64,000 nt of DNA from Spiroplasma alleghenense. Its GTDB lineage: Bacteria > Bacillota_I > Bacilli_A > Mycoplasmatales > Mycoplasmataceae. Position 1 is the stretch's first letter; each line of letters opens with the position of its first letter. The notes below the pieces were generated by a model. That model made no database searches and was not told the DNA's origin. It worked only from the letters and a program-made list of their open reading frames with translations. Location of the stretch: positions 682,001 through 746,000 of the forward strand of contig NZ_CP031376.1 of NCBI RefSeq assembly GCF_003363775.1, in the 5' to 3' direction. A program made the position numbers and the translations under genes. Below are positions 34,960 through 47,400 of this stretch, piece after piece.

Positions 34960-35387
34960 TATTTTGCTCCGCCTAATTGGTTTGCAACTTCTTCAAGATC
35001 TGTTAAGTGGCCATTGCTATAATCTTGATATTTTTTGACATCTCAAATTTCGATTTTATCTCCAATACCTAATATTAAGACATTTTTTGTAATTTCAGCC
35101 AGATTTAGTAGATTACTTGGAAGTTTAATTCTTCCAGCTGAATCAAAATCTATTTCTGCTGAGTTTGAGAAAATTTGTCTTGCAACTAGTCTTGCATTAG
35201 AGTTAGTAGAACTATGCTGAGAGATTTCCTTATATCAGATTTCAAACTCAGTTTGACTACGAATCTCTAAACAACCCTCAAAACCCTTAGAAACATAAAT
35301 AGTATCACCTAATTGGTTTCTTAGTTTTGAAGGAATGGTTAAACGTAATTTTTCGTCTAAATTATGTTCGAATGTACCTAATAACAC
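34959..35387 (-). CDS. mraZ: Transcriptional regulator MraZ
   Basis: A 142-residue AbrB/SpoVT-fold DNA-binding protein with two MraZ repeats: LLGTFEHNLDEKLRLTIPSKLR at the N-terminus and a second copy around FSNSAEIDFDSAGRIKLPSNLL (split for length). The start is GTG at 35385-35387 behind GGGGG; no nearby ATG fits. MraZ is a known autoregulator of the division cluster, and two candidate boxes (35392-35411) lie between its promoter and start codon. Confidence 0.95.
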
Positions 35388-35391
35388 AAAA

Positions 35392-35411
35392 TCCCCCACT
35401 TTCTCCCACTT
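35392..35411 (-). promoter_or_regulatory. Two tandem MraZ boxes
   Basis: On the minus strand the direct repeats AAGTGGGAGA (35402-35411) and AAGTGGGGGA (35392-35401) lie with exact 10-nt period, immediately downstream of the -10 and covering the ribosome site. AAAGTGG-type repeats are the described mollicute MraZ target. Confidence 0.75.
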
Positions 35412-35417
35412 GAAAAC

Positions 35418-35446
35418 ATTATATATCTTTTTATGGTCATAGGCAA
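35418..35446 (-). promoter_or_regulatory. Predicted promoter of mraZ-rsmH-ftsA-ftsZ-sepF
   Basis: TTGCCT (35441-35446), 17-nt spacer, TATAAT (35418-35423). The predicted start falls at the first MraZ box. Confidence 0.65.
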
Positions 35447-35493
35447 CATTTTTTCAAATTATTTTCAAAAAAATAATAAATTATATAAAATGA

Positions 35494-35542
35494 CTTTTAT
35501 CGCTAAAACCCAGTGTTTATGGGCTTTTACAGGTAATAAAAG
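35494..35542 (-). other. Two-tier stem-loop upstream of the mraZ promoter
   Basis: The outer 7-bp stem pairs 35494-35500 with 35536-35542. The inner stem pairs AAAACCCA (35505-35512) with TGGGCTTTT (35520-35528, one bulged C). It is the only GC-containing structure in the 375-bp gap between rpmF and mraZ. The gap holds no gene that I can support. Confidence 0.4.
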
Positions 35543-35576
35543 CTCAATTTACTACTTATTTTTAAAAATAATTGAA

Positions 35577-35611
35577 AATAAAAAAAATAATTTAAAATTA
35601 TTTTTTTTATT
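35577..35611. repeat. A/T-only 17-bp palindrome between rpmF and mraZ
   Basis: Arms 35577-35593 and 35595-35611 are perfect inverted copies around one base, made of A and T only. Runs of eight A and eight T make it a possible bidirectional terminator. Confidence 0.5.
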
Positions 35612-35632
35612 AGGCTTTTAATTTTGATTTTT

Positions 35633-35642
35633 CCTCCCACTT
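35633..35642 (-). promoter_or_regulatory. Distant single MraZ-box-like sequence
   Basis: AAGTGGGAGG on the minus strand matches the boxes at 35392-35411 in nine of ten positions of the first box, but is a single copy about 220 bp upstream of them. Confidence 0.35.
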
Positions 35643-35689
35643 TTAGACACAATTATCAAATAATCTGGCTTTTTAGCTAATAAAAAGCA

Positions 35690-35736
35690 AAAAAAATTCA
35701 GTTATATTCATGAATAAACATGAATATAACTGAATT
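35690..35736 (-). terminator. Strong terminator of the pheS-pheT-yceD-rpmF operon
   Basis: An 18-bp perfect stem (35695-35712 / 35719-35736, 6-nt loop) is followed by TTTTTTTTGC on the minus strand, 26 nt past the rpmF stop. Confidence 0.9.
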
Positions 35737-35762
35737 ATTAATAGAACTAAGTTAATTGAAAA

Positions 35763-35942
35763 TTAATTTTCAACTCTAACTACTTCTTTGCCTTTATAGT
35801 TTCCGCATTCTCTACATACACGGTGTGGTCTAATCATTGCCCCGCAATTCTGACAAGAAATAATTGCGTTTGAAACTAAACTTAAGTGACTACGACGTTT
35901 GTTTTTCGCAGCCTTACTAGTCTTTCTAAATGGTACAGCCAT
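35763..35942 (-). CDS. rpmF: Ribosomal protein L32
   Basis: A 59-residue basic protein of the large subunit. It starts MAVPFRKTSKAAKNKRRSH, as in L32 generally, and has the zinc pairs CQNC and CREC. AGGAGGTG precedes the ATG. It lies 17 nt after the YceD-family gene, the usual yceD-rpmF pair, at the end of the pheST operon. Confidence 0.97.
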   Translation of the reverse strand: MAVPFRKTSKAAKNKRRSHLSLVSNAIISCQNCGAMIRPHRVCRECGNYKGKEVVRVEN

Positions 35943-35959
35943 ATTAACACCTCCTATTT

Positions 35960-36478
35960 TTATTTAATGTTTTTGTCTTTTTCTTGTAATTCAAGAAGTT
36001 TAGATCAGCGTTCATCAACGCGATTTTCTTGTTGTTCGTTAAATTGATCTTCTGATAATAAACTTCAATTTTTACCAACCTTAGAAATTGTACCACAATT
36101 ATTAGATAAGTTCACAGGAATATTTAAAAGAATTTGTTCAATTATTAAATCTTTTAAAACTAATTGGTCGTTTAAAATCAGGTTTTGTTGGTCGCTATAT
36201 TCCTCATTAAAGGTATAACTATCATCTCAATCAATTGAGTTTTTATAGGGAAATGTGCCTCCATTTCTAGCATCAATAGCCATTAATTCAAAGTCAATTT
36301 TACCCTTTATTTCAACAGATTCCAAAGTATCAGAGTAGTTGATTTTTCCTTTAAATTGAATTTTATTAAATCCCTTTACTAAATAAGCTGAAAAATCCTC
36401 GTCTTGGCTTATTTCTAGTTCAAAATTTAGATCAATTTTCTTTTTATTGTTCAGTTCTCTTTTTGTATAGACATTCAT
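35960..36478 (-). CDS. YceD/DUF177 family protein
   Basis: A 172-residue acidic protein, the family implicated in 23S rRNA accumulation and normally paired with rpmF. Visible features: SVEIKGKIDFELMAIDARNG, corresponding to the middle DUF177 block (normally with C-R-R-x-L), and a charged C-terminal part VDERWSKLLELQ, similar to the family's DPRLxxLxxL end. The block lacks the usual CxR. It begins 1 nt after pheT. Confidence 0.82.
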
Positions 36479-36479
36479 T

Positions 36480-38888
36480 TTATCTCACCTTATAACCTAA
36501 ATTTTCAATATTTTTAAGAATTTTATTAAATTCTTCAGCTACATCTTGATCTGATAATTGTTTTTCAAGAGAGTTAAAAGTGAAATTCATTGCAATTGCT
36601 TTGGCATTCTTGTTTTTTAATCCCTCATCTTGATAAACATCAATTATTTTATAGGCTATTAAGTGGTCTACACTTGCACAAATTTGTTTAATGTGTTGAC
36701 CTAGAGTTATATCTGAATCTATCTCAAAAGATACATCACGAGAAGTTTTTTGGAATTTTGAAATAGATTTTAATTCAATATTTTTCTTTGACATTAATTT
36801 AATTCTTGTTAAATTCATTTCAAGAATGAAAGCGCTTGATACTTTCAAAGCTTGTTCTTTGCGAGGATTTAATTTAAACAAAAAACCAATAATTTCATTT
36901 TTATACATTATTTTTGCGTTGATGTATGGATGCATTTCGCTTAATGATTCTTCGTTTAGAAGAAAGTCGATTTCTTCTAAATCTACATTCATAACTCTTA
37001 AAACATTTTCACAAATTGATTTTAAGTATTCAAAACTTCCAGGAATTTTAGTTTTATTAACCTTATCATCAATAAAATCACCTGTTGTTGAAATTGTCAA
37101 ATGACGCTGTCTAATTTTATCCAAATTATAGAGATCTGCTATTTCGTAAAATTTAGTATTTTTATTACCCTTGCTTGAATTAAATTCAATAGTATCAATA
37201 AAAGATTTAATAAGTGTTTGACGATAGACTTCGTGATTTTTACTAATTGGAGACATCAATTTGATTGGTTTATTAATTTTAAATAAATCTCAATTAATCG
37301 CATCCTCTTCTTTTATTAAAGAGTATGTTTTAATATTAGTAAATCCTGCCCCTATTAAATAATTGGATACTTTACCTTGAATATTTCTCTCTAAATCCTT
37401 AGGTTTTTGAGTCATAGGAATCACAGGAGCAATTGGTTTGATATTATCATAACCATAAAGACGTGCGATTTCCTCGATTATATCAGCTTCAAAGTTCAAG
37501 TCTAATCTATTTTTATCGCAAATAAATTCAAAAATATTATTTTTTTCACCAATTAGATTAATTTCAAAATCTAAATGTGCAAATAGTTTTCTCAGTCTTG
37601 ACAAATTAAGTCCAAAGCCAAGGTATTCGCGTATTCTTTTCGATGGTAATAAAATTGTTTTTGGGTCAGTAGCTTCAGTTTTAATAAAAGTTAACCCCTC
37701 AAAAGATTCAACAAAATCATACTTATGAAATCAACTAATAGTAACCTCTCATGCTAGATTTACCAGGTTCAAACTCATTGGCTTCATATATCTTTGTAAG
37801 GCACAATTTGATAAGTTTAATTTTTTTTGTTGGCGACGCATTAAAATTGGGTTAATGTTTAAATAAAATATTACTAATTGCTCACTTTTTTCAGTTGGTA
37901 AAAAATCACTTTCAATTCCTTTACCAAGAATTGAAACTAATTTGCCATCATGTTTTATAACGATTTCAGGATCATTTTCATTTCCTAAGTTAACTATTTC
38001 TAAAGATTTAGTAATTTTTTTAGCATCCAATATAATTGCTGGTTGCCCAGATTCAAAACCAATTAAATTGGCGACATCTTCAAAAAAACTATTTTCTTTT
38101 TTAATTCCACTAAATTTCATCATCAACTCATCATTTGAGTATAAGAATAGATTTTCTGATTTTAATGAATAAATCTTTTTTGTTTCAATTAAAGTATGGG
38201 CCACCATTTTAATATCATCTCTAATACTTTCAGAAATTTTAACATCAAATTTAGTTTTTTGAGAACTTTCTTTTAAACCCGTCTCCAGATTTAGATTGAA
38301 GTCTCGCTTAAAGTAATTGGCAATTTCCTTCCCGATTTGGAAAGCAGAAAGGGCATCACTTCGATTTAAGGTTAAATCAACTTCTCAAGTATAATCTAAA
38401 AAACCAATTGTTTTTAAAATCGGAGTCCCTGAAAGTTTATATAAGTCATCTTTTGAATGAATTTCATAAATACCATCTAGTTCTTCTTCGGTTTGAAACT
38501 CTTTTCCTAAACCGATTTCTTCTAATGAGCAAATCATTCCCTCTGATGTTTTACCTTGAATTTCCCTTTTATTAATTGTTAGTCCGTTGGCAATCTTCAT
38601 CCCGGGTAAAGCAGTTATAACAAATTGCCCTTCTGCTACGTTTCCAGCTCCACAAAGAATTAAGTGAGGCAATTCAGTTCCAGTATCAACAAAAGTGGTA
38701 CTCAAAGCAGTGCCTTGTAGTTTTTCACAAAAACCAACATGACCTAATACTAATTCATCATTTAAATTATCATAATTTTTTTCTTCTTCAACTTCAAATC
38801 CCAGCGAATTTAATGCCACCGAAATTTGAGAGTTGGCTATTCCTTTTAAGTCAATATATTTTTCTAGTCAATTTCTTGTAATTATCAT
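36480..38888 (-). CDS. pheT: Phenylalanyl-tRNA synthetase beta subunit
   Basis: An 802-residue subunit. It begins MIITRNWLEKYIDL, contains the EMAP/tRNA-binding domain (about 40-150, with GMKIANGLTINKREIQGKTSEGM split as AGNVAEG and EGMICSLEEIGLG), the B3/B4 editing domain, B5 (RIREYLG), and a C-terminal anticodon-binding FDX-ACB domain (KFQKTSRDVSFEID). It starts 14 nt after pheS. No T-box is seen upstream of the pair. Confidence 0.96.
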
Positions 38889-38902
38889 CAGTTTACCCCT
38901 TC

Positions 38903-39955
38903 CTAATTACCAAAAAAATGAAATTGATTTAAAAATCTAATATCATTTTCATAGAAATCTCTAATATTAGAGATTCCGTATTTTAACATCGCTATTCTTT
39001 CAACTCCAACTCCGAAAGCCAAAGCGGTGTTTTTTTGCGGATTAATACCATTTAGTTTTAAAACATTCTCATTAAACATTCCTGATCCCAAGATTTCAAT
39101 TCAACCAGAATTTTTACATAATTTGCAGCCACTTCCACAACATTTAAAACAGCTTAAATCAACTTCTGCACTTGGTTCGGTAAACGGGAAGTAGCTAGGA
39201 CGCATTCTAATATTAACATTGTCACCAAATAGTCTTTTACATAAATATTGTAAAATTCACTTTAAATTTGCAAAAGAAATTTTTGGTCCAATCAAAAATG
39301 CATCAATTTGCATAAATTGGTGCGAATGGGTAGCATCATCAACATCACGACGATAGACATTTCCAAAACTAACTGATCCGTGTTGCTTTACATCTCCACT
39401 TAATAAGGCAAGTTCTGATAAAACTCGCGATGACATGTTGGTACAATGAGTTCTTAAAACCTCTTTTTCGTTTACATAAAAAGTATCTTGCATATCTCTT
39501 GCTGGGTGTCCCTCAGGCAAGTTTAAACGCTGAAAATTATACTCATCCTCTTCAAATTCAGTACCATCAACCATCTCAAAGCCTAACTCTGAAAATATTT
39601 CACTTAATTCTTCAATTACTAAGTTTAATGGGTGTTTTGAACCAAAACTCATTTCTAAACCTGGTAGTGAAACATCCATTTTTTCAGAGCTTAATTGAGA
39701 TTTTAAATCTTCTTGGTCAAATTTATCTTGTAGAGCATTAATTTCACCAAGAATTTGATTCTTAATTTCGTTGGCTAATTTACCAGCTTCTTGACGAGTC
39801 TGAGCGTCAACATTTCTTAATTGTTGTAAAATTGCATTCAAAGGCGAATTTTTGCCCATAAATTCTTTTTTTAGCTCCTCCACACTCTCGCGTGATGAAG
39901 AATTTTTAATTCTATCATTAAAATTAATTTGTAGTTCTTTTAGTTGATCTATCAT
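38903..39955 (-). CDS. pheS: Phenylalanyl-tRNA synthetase alpha subunit
   Basis: A 350-residue class II synthetase subunit. An N-terminal coiled coil (1-~90) is followed by the catalytic domain with [53 protein letters not shown] and [11 protein letters not shown]. Cys residues in the middle ([13 protein letters not shown]-like, near 39150) are a small cluster worth noting. GGAGAAATAAG precedes the ATG. TATAAT at 39970-39975 is very close to the start, so the true promoter may lie further upstream or the gene may be cotranscribed with the permeases. Confidence 0.96.
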
Positions 39956-40009
39956 CTTATTTCTCCTTAATTATAATATTATCATTAATGATATGGTTTA
40001 TAAAGCGTA

Positions 40010-40615
40010 TTATTTTGTTTCCTTAAGTAATTTAATTGTATTGTTATTACTAATTATTTCACTATTTTTTTGCAATAAAATCTCTTGCAACTCTGAATCT
40101 TCAGGACTTAATTTAATAATAACTTTTATTAACTTAATTTGTTGAAGCAAAAAATCATTTATTAACTTATGAAATCCAACTTCATAATACTTATCAACAT
40201 CAATATATTGCCCATTTACATAGATTTCTTCATGAATAATATTATGAAAAATTCATTTAATTAGGGTCAAATTAACAAAGTTTTTAACTTTACTATAAGT
40301 AACTATCAAATATTCCTTATATTGTTTAAATTGATCTTCTTGGTTTGGTAGTTCAGTGATTATTTTGACAGCAAAGTCATAATTACTTTTAACTAATTTT
40401 CTAAGAGAAATTATTTTACTCTCAATTTCATCTGAAAGTAGATTACCGAATTTATAATCCAAATCTTTCTCCAAAAAAGTTATCATGTTTGCTAATGAAG
40501 TTATTTTAAAATAATCCTCATATGGTCACCTGATTTTATATTTATTGTAACTAATTTTGATGATTTTTTGAGTATAGTTTTCTACTATTTTTTGAAAGTG
40601 ATCTAAAAAATTCAA
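40010..40615 (-). CDS. Unknown helical protein between pheS and the giant permeases
   Basis: Not recognised. A 201-residue, mostly alpha-helical, charged, presumably cytoplasmic protein rich in Ile, Lys, Asn and Glu, without signal peptide, TM segment or Cys. The start is TTG at 40613-40615 behind TTAGGAGA. Three TGA or TGG Trp are in the frame. It starts 11 nt after the last giant permease, suggesting cotranscription with it. Confidence 0.7.
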
Positions 40616-40626
40616 TGATTTATCTC

Positions 40627-43600
40627 CTAATCTAAATTGCTAATAATTGACTCTCTTCTGATTTTCATTTGAGCTGTTAATCACCCAAAGAACGCCACAA
40701 CACTTAGAGCCGAAAAAGTTATCATTGGTGCTGCAAAACTTCAAGGGAATTCCATCAAAACATTCGAAGTGGTTCATGCAATATCTAAAACGATTGACCA
40801 AACTATCAATGAAAATAGGTATGATAGGATGAAAGCTATAAATGAAAAAATCACATAGTTTCCGATTACGATTCAATTAATTTCTGAGTTCTTGTAACCA
40901 AACGCTTTCATTGTAAATATAATATTTTTCGAAGTATCAATTACTATGTTCATTATTATTATAAATAAAATTACTAGAAGCGCAGAATTTAAAATCATAA
41001 ATAGAGTCATCATCGAGCTAATTTCTGAAACTAAATCGTCAGCATAAATTTTTGATAATTTTACATAACTCATACTTGAATTGTTGAATTTATCAGTAAG
41101 ACTAGGATTTGTAATAAAAGTTGGACTTTTAGCAAAGCTAACCTCATCGTTGAATAATTCTTTTAAAGGCAAAATTTCTTTCAATCAAAATCCTAAGATT
41201 GGGGTCCCGATCTCATAATTAATTGCTAGAGAATCAGTATTAAGCTTGATATTTAAATAAGTGCTTGCAAAATCATTTGTATTTAAATCACCTAAATAAA
41301 TTTCAGTTTGTGAAGATAAGCGGTTCTTCAAAACAACAGAATCTTCTTTTTCGGGGTTTAAAATACTTGATGAGTTAACTTGGAAAAATGTCTCATAATC
41401 AGCAAACATCGTTTCAGTATAAGTATTTGCTAAATTAATGTCAGCAACCCTCATCCTAGTAATTGCCGAAAGCCCTGGATTTGTTTTTGTACTAACAAGA
41501 AAACTATCCCCTATTTTTAAATTATATTTTTTGGCAAATAATTTTGAAATAATTACCTTTGTTTCAAAAGGATTGTCAAAACCTTGATTTTTCATATTTT
41601 GCAAAGTATCTGACTTGGTCAATCTAATCCTTCAAGCATTTTTAAAATCACCATATTTATTGTCAAAATCAATAAGTTCCATATTTGTATAATCTGAATT
41701 TGATTTTATCAGTGGCTTGACGTTTAAACTATATGATAAATTATCAGTATCCCTATTATAAAATAGTTTGTTACTTGTTATCAATGTTTGATTTTCTAGT
41801 TGTGATCCAAGGGCTGAAGCAAATAGTATTCTTGTTATTTGTGGAAGGTTTCCTGATTGAAAATCAACACTTCTAGTAAGGCCATTATTATTTTCATTAA
41901 ATAATTTTTCATTTATTTTAAAATCACTAAAATCTTCTTTACCAATTATATTTTCAAGACCTTTTCTAGTAATGCTTAAGGCTATTTGAGACGGCATTCC
42001 TTGATCAATCAGATTGTTATAAGAAGTGTTTGAGTACTCAATTGCTGAGTTTTGAAAGTAAATCAACATGATTATTCTTTTTAAATCATCTAATTTAAAA
42101 GCACTTGTTTTACCTTGAATTTGTTCGTGAGGATATAGGAGCGCAGTTTTATCTAATTCACTATTATTACTTATTTGCGGAAGATTTTCAAAGCTGTTGT
42201 TTTCACTCATTTCAAAAATGTTTGTTTTTAGCAGTTTTGTTAAACCTATTCCTAAATTTTCTCAATTTTCACTTGAAAATCCATTAGTAATCATTTTATC
42301 AGAAATAAGGTTTTCACTATCATTTTTAATAGCTCCAATAATTGAATCAACCAAAAAACTAACTTTTTCTTGAAAATTATCACTATTTTCTTGAACGGTT
42401 TTTTGAAAATCACCTTTGTTGTATCCTACATAATTTATAGGATTATTGACAAAATCATTTTCTTTTTCGATCTTGAAGCCATTTTCTTGATCTCAAATAA
42501 TATTTGGTTGAGAATTGAATTTATAGAAGTGATCCAAATTTTCATTATAAGGTCTAGTAAAGCGGTGATAGTTTTGATCAATTAAATCTTTTGACCCCAA
42601 TTGGAATAAAAATAACATAGTTGATAAAGAAAATAAGGAAATTGTAACAATGAATTTTCCTTTTGATCTTTTTGTAAAAGCCGATCTTAAACGGTAATTG
42701 AAACCAATATTTTTTTGAATCAATAAGTGGTTCATTTTGTTGGAAGTAATTTTTCAAATATAAATCGGAAAGAAAACATATGTCAATATTATTTGAAATT
42801 GATTAGGTTCTTTTATTCTTGCTGTGTTATTTATCAAAAACATAGTAGATTTACCAAGTAGTATAGTTATCAAAAAATAACTAATTAATAAAAATGATAC
42901 TGGTATAAGAATGAATATAAGGGCTAGAAAACCAAGAGAGTAAAGGACTGGATGAACAAAAAATATGATTTGTTCTGAAAAAAGCGACAGTACATAAGAT
43001 TGAACAGGAAACGAAATAAAATAACCTATCAAAATTCCTATAAAGATTGAAATTGTAACTTTAATAGCAAATACTCAAGCAAGTTCAAAGTTTGTATATC
43101 CACTCGCTTTAAAAATTCCCAGTTGCTTTAATGAGTCGTTAATTTCTTTTCTAATTAGGAAATTAATGAATACAAAAGCTAAAAACAAAACCACCACTGC
43201 AATCATTATAAATAGCATTGCTTCAATTCTTGTTATATTTAAGTTCTCAATTGAAAAATCATCTTTAAAATTTATCAAGATATCATCACTTTTATTAAAA
43301 ATTGTCACTCCAGTATTTTCATTCACAAACATTTTTTCGATATTAAAATTTTTATCATTTAATTTAATTAATGTTCTAGCTCTTAGAGCATGAATATCTT
43401 GATTTTGATTGTTATAAAAGTCAAAAAATTTATCATCAAAAGTTTTCGAATCTAAGAATGCATAAAAATAATTATGACTATTTTTTCAGGTTGAAAAATA
43501 ATTTTCCCCGGTTGCAAGTGATTCTAGGCTAGTTCCAAAACCTGATATTTTAAATTTCTGATTAATCATTAGGCCATTATTATATCCTAAAGGCAACTCC

Positions 43601-44445
43601 AACATATCCCCTATTTTTAAATTGTTAGACTTAGCAAACAAATCAGTTACAACAACTTCTGGTGTATTTGTGTTATATTTTGGTAATTCACCTTCGCTTA
43701 TAATTAAGTTGTCTAGCTCATTTTTGCTGTTATCTGAGATTTTTCTAATTTCAATTGAGCGACCTTTTGATTGTAAAACCGGTCTTTCCTCAAAATACAT
43801 TTTAGGCTTATAATCTACTAAAATCTTTTTTTCTTCTAAAGCATTCTTAAAAATCTGATTTTGTAAGAATAATTGAACGCTTCCATAATTTCCGCTGTTC
43901 TTGCCAATTAAATCTTGAAAATCAACAGTAAATAATTCACCATAAGTCAGATTTCTTGATCCACCAATTTCTTCAATCTTACTTTGTGTATGCAAACCAT
44001 TTTGTGAACTCATCAAAACACTCATTGTGGTATTTAAAATACCTGTAAAAACCCTGCCATCCTCAATTTCCTCCATTTTTAAAGGTTGATCTGATTCAGG
44101 GGCTCCTAATTGAGCATGAAGTGATTGATAAAATTCTGGGGTAAAAAAACTAAACTCACCTTCAGGAATTTCAAGCTTGATTTCATCATTTAAATCAAAG
44201 TCATTATGAGAATAAAAATAATTAAAAACTAAATCAGCAGAGTAATAGTTGTAGTTATTATCCATTTCAAAGTCTCACTTATTGGTTTTTCTTTCAATAT
44301 TGTTAATTTTATTAATAATCTGAACTGAAGGTCCCATAAGACCGATTGCAGTTAAAGTTAATAAAATTGTAAAAAGAATTGACCCGAAAGTTTCAACTCA
44401 CGACTTAAAAAAAGTTTTCAAATAACTTTTTGTGATTTTTCTCAT
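40627..44445 (-). CDS. Giant FtsX-type ABC permease, paralogue 1 (1272 aa)
   Basis: Two FtsX/MacB-like modules in one chain. TM1 is at about 14-34, then a large extracytoplasmic region (to ~400). A first membrane block at about 405-560 holds the coupling-helix pattern LKQLGIFKASGYTNFEL. A TM at about 595-615 is followed by a second extracytoplasmic region (to ~1140). The last block (1145-1265) holds TMKAFGYKNSEIN. It lies 19 nt after paralogue 2, and the ribosome site is AGGAG. Unlike paralogues 2 and 3 it has no Cys in the second extracytoplasmic region. No ATPase gene is adjacent. The substrate is unknown; lipoprotein, lipid or peptide export are possible from the family. Confidence 0.85.
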
Positions 44446-44464
44446 AATTTGGTTCTCCTAAAAT

Positions 44465-47400
44465 TTAGATTGTAATCTCGGTTATCTTTTTTCTTTTAAT
44501 TTTAACATAACTAGACACTCATCCACACAAAATTACCAAAGTTAATATTGAGAAGGTGATTAATGCAATTGATATATTGATTCAATAATTGATTAATAAG
44601 TTCATGCTTGATCAAGCAAAAATACTAAAAACGTAGAAAAATAGAATTGACATAAAGTAACTGCAGATAAATAAGATTAGACCTCAGATGAAGTAGTCCC
44701 CCATAACAATTCAATTAACTTGTGCCGTTGAATATCCCAGAGATTTTAATGTTAGAATAATCTTTGCAGCCTCATCAATTATTGATAAAACTAGCACCAT
44801 AATTATAATTGATAAAATAGCAATAATAGCACCTAAAACAATATTTAATATTGTAGTAAGATTTGAGGTCATCGTTTTGGCATAAGCTTTTTCAGCTGAA
44901 AAAAGATTAGTGTATGGGGAATCTGATTCACTAATTTTAACTGGATTAGTCATCAAAGTTGGTTTTTTATCCAAAATGCTCCCAATTGGATATTGGTCAA
45001 AATCAATAAAATCACTAAAAATTGAACCAAAAATTGGAGTATTATCATTTGATATATTGGTTAGACTACGAGCAATTAAAGAAACATCTCCTGCATTTGG
45101 ATTCACTTTATTTGAATAATTAAAAACCGGAGTTGTTGAAATTAAATTATTGTAAAGTTGAGAACTATTTCCCCTAACCTCTTCATCACCATAGACATCT
45201 AAAAACGTTTTATGATCAACTATTACATCGTGAGAGTAAATATCATCCCCGTTAATGGCACTAACAGTCAATGGCACAGCTAATTTAGTATCCGTTTGAA
45301 TAATTACTTTAAAAATATCACCTTTTTTTAAATTAAAAGTTTTCGCTGTTAATTTGCTTATCACAGCATTTACACTATTATCTGAATTATTTAACTGTGA
45401 TAAATTACTTCAATCACTTCAACTCATTTGACTATTTTTTATTACATTAAAGTAAGCGTTTTTGTCCCCCTTGGTTGTATCAGCTAGCACCAAGTTCATT
45501 TCAGTGGTTAGGTTTTGACTAAACGGTGCCGCTTTAAAATTATAAGTCAAGTATTCTTTACCACTTCTTAAAAGTAATTGATTATTAAGAACTAGAGTTG
45601 AAGGTTTGTCATCATTTAAAAATGCAAGTTGAAAAATGTCTTTTGAAAAAGGACTCGCCTTCGATCAAATTTCGTCTAAAGATTTATTTTTTCTAGATAT
45701 ATCATTACCGCTTTTTAAATCATCAAAGTTTAAGGGATTTCAATAATAATTATCATCACAATCTAAGCTATTATTCTTAATTAGACTTTCAACCATTTTA
45801 CGAGTTGCAGCTAATGCTGATTCAGGACTTTGACTTTTTAATAATTGTTGATAAAACCATCTACCTTCTTCTTTAAGAAATTCTTTTTCCCCAATCAAGC
45901 AAGCTGTTTTACCAACATCTGATAAGTAGTAGTTATTATTTAAATCTTCATAATTTTTTGATGTCATTAAAAATAAAGTATTTTTTAAAGCGCTTGGGTT
46001 GGTTTTTGAAACACTTTCAATCAAACTAACATCATAATTATTACTAGGATTAATTTTAATAATGTTACTCAAAAATAAATCTTTAATTATTTGGGCATCA
46101 TTTTCCTTTAATCCAGTTATTTCATTATCACTTATAATATATTCAGAATTTTTGATAACTTCTTTATTAATACTTTTCAAAAGCCATGATATTTGCTCAT
46201 GAGATTTAGAAGATTTTTCGTCTAAATTTTTCTTAAAGTCTTTACGATTTTCATAAAAATCAATTTCCATGGGTGCTTCTTGATAAACTTCAGGATTTAC
46301 TCAAGATAATTTTTTTTCATCTTTATTATAGTCAATTTTTTGATAATTCCCAAAATTATAAGAATGATCAATTGAAGAAATAAACTTCTTGTCCCTTGTA
46401 GGTACAAGGTCTTCAGCAAAGGTTCTTACCTGGAATTGAGAAATTAAAATTAATGATGAAAAACTAAATAAAAACATTATCAAAATAAATTTCCCCATTG
46501 AACGAGTTGTAAAAGCGCGTCGCAATCGTCAATTAAAACCAATACTACGAACTTCTAAATATCCAGCAATTTTATCATTAATTAATTTAATGATAAAGAA
46601 TGGGAAGAAAATTATTTGTAAAGCTAAAATTCTTTTGCTGTTTGTTCTTTTTTCTACTCCGTTATCTGAAATCATTTCCAAGGCAGTTTTTTTCATTGAT
46701 AAAATTATTGAAGTAAAGGCAATTAAGCCAAATAAAATCGGAACGATAATTAGAATCATGAACAAAAATAGTGCATTAAAATAAAATTGATGAATAAAAA
46801 ACATGATATTAACTTCAAATGAAATAAAACCAAGATATTGTAAGGGTAGTGATAAAAATAATCCCAGTAAGATACCCATTCCTACGATTATCGTTGTTTT
46901 GATTGCAAAAATTGATGCAAACGTTGAATTTCGATATCCAAAAGCTTTAAATATTCCTATTTGTCTAACACTTTCATTTAATTCTTTTTTAATTAAAAAC
47001 ATAATAAAAATAAATGCTAAGGAAATAATTAGAAAACCAAGAACAATATTCATAATCACTTGAGCAAAGACACCAATAATTACTGGTTGATTTTTGAAAT
47101 TAGCTAAATTATTAATAATAACTGAATCAGCTTGATAAATTCCAAATTCATTAACCTGACTAATCATAAATAAATCATTTAAATTAACAGTACTTTTTTG
47201 AAAATTGATGTAGTTATTAATTGACAGGTTTGCTCTAGCTAAACTAGTTTCTTCTCAACGTTCGGCCTCTATTTTTTCAATCATTCTATCATCAACATAG
47301 CCAAACCCAAATTTACTCATGTCGCGATTAACTTCATTAACATAACCCGTGGTTGCCAGATCTTCGTATCTAATACCTGTTCCCACAACTTTTCATTCTT

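Noticed and set aside
39957-40012. Promoter for pheS with TATAAT at 39970-39975
   Set aside because: The -10 is so close to the ribosome site that the start would fall within it; kept only as a remark under pheS.
40640-40876. 78-codon frame with Cys-rich sequence
   Set aside because: Shadow of the C-terminus of giant permease 1, whose frame is continuous with TGA as Trp.
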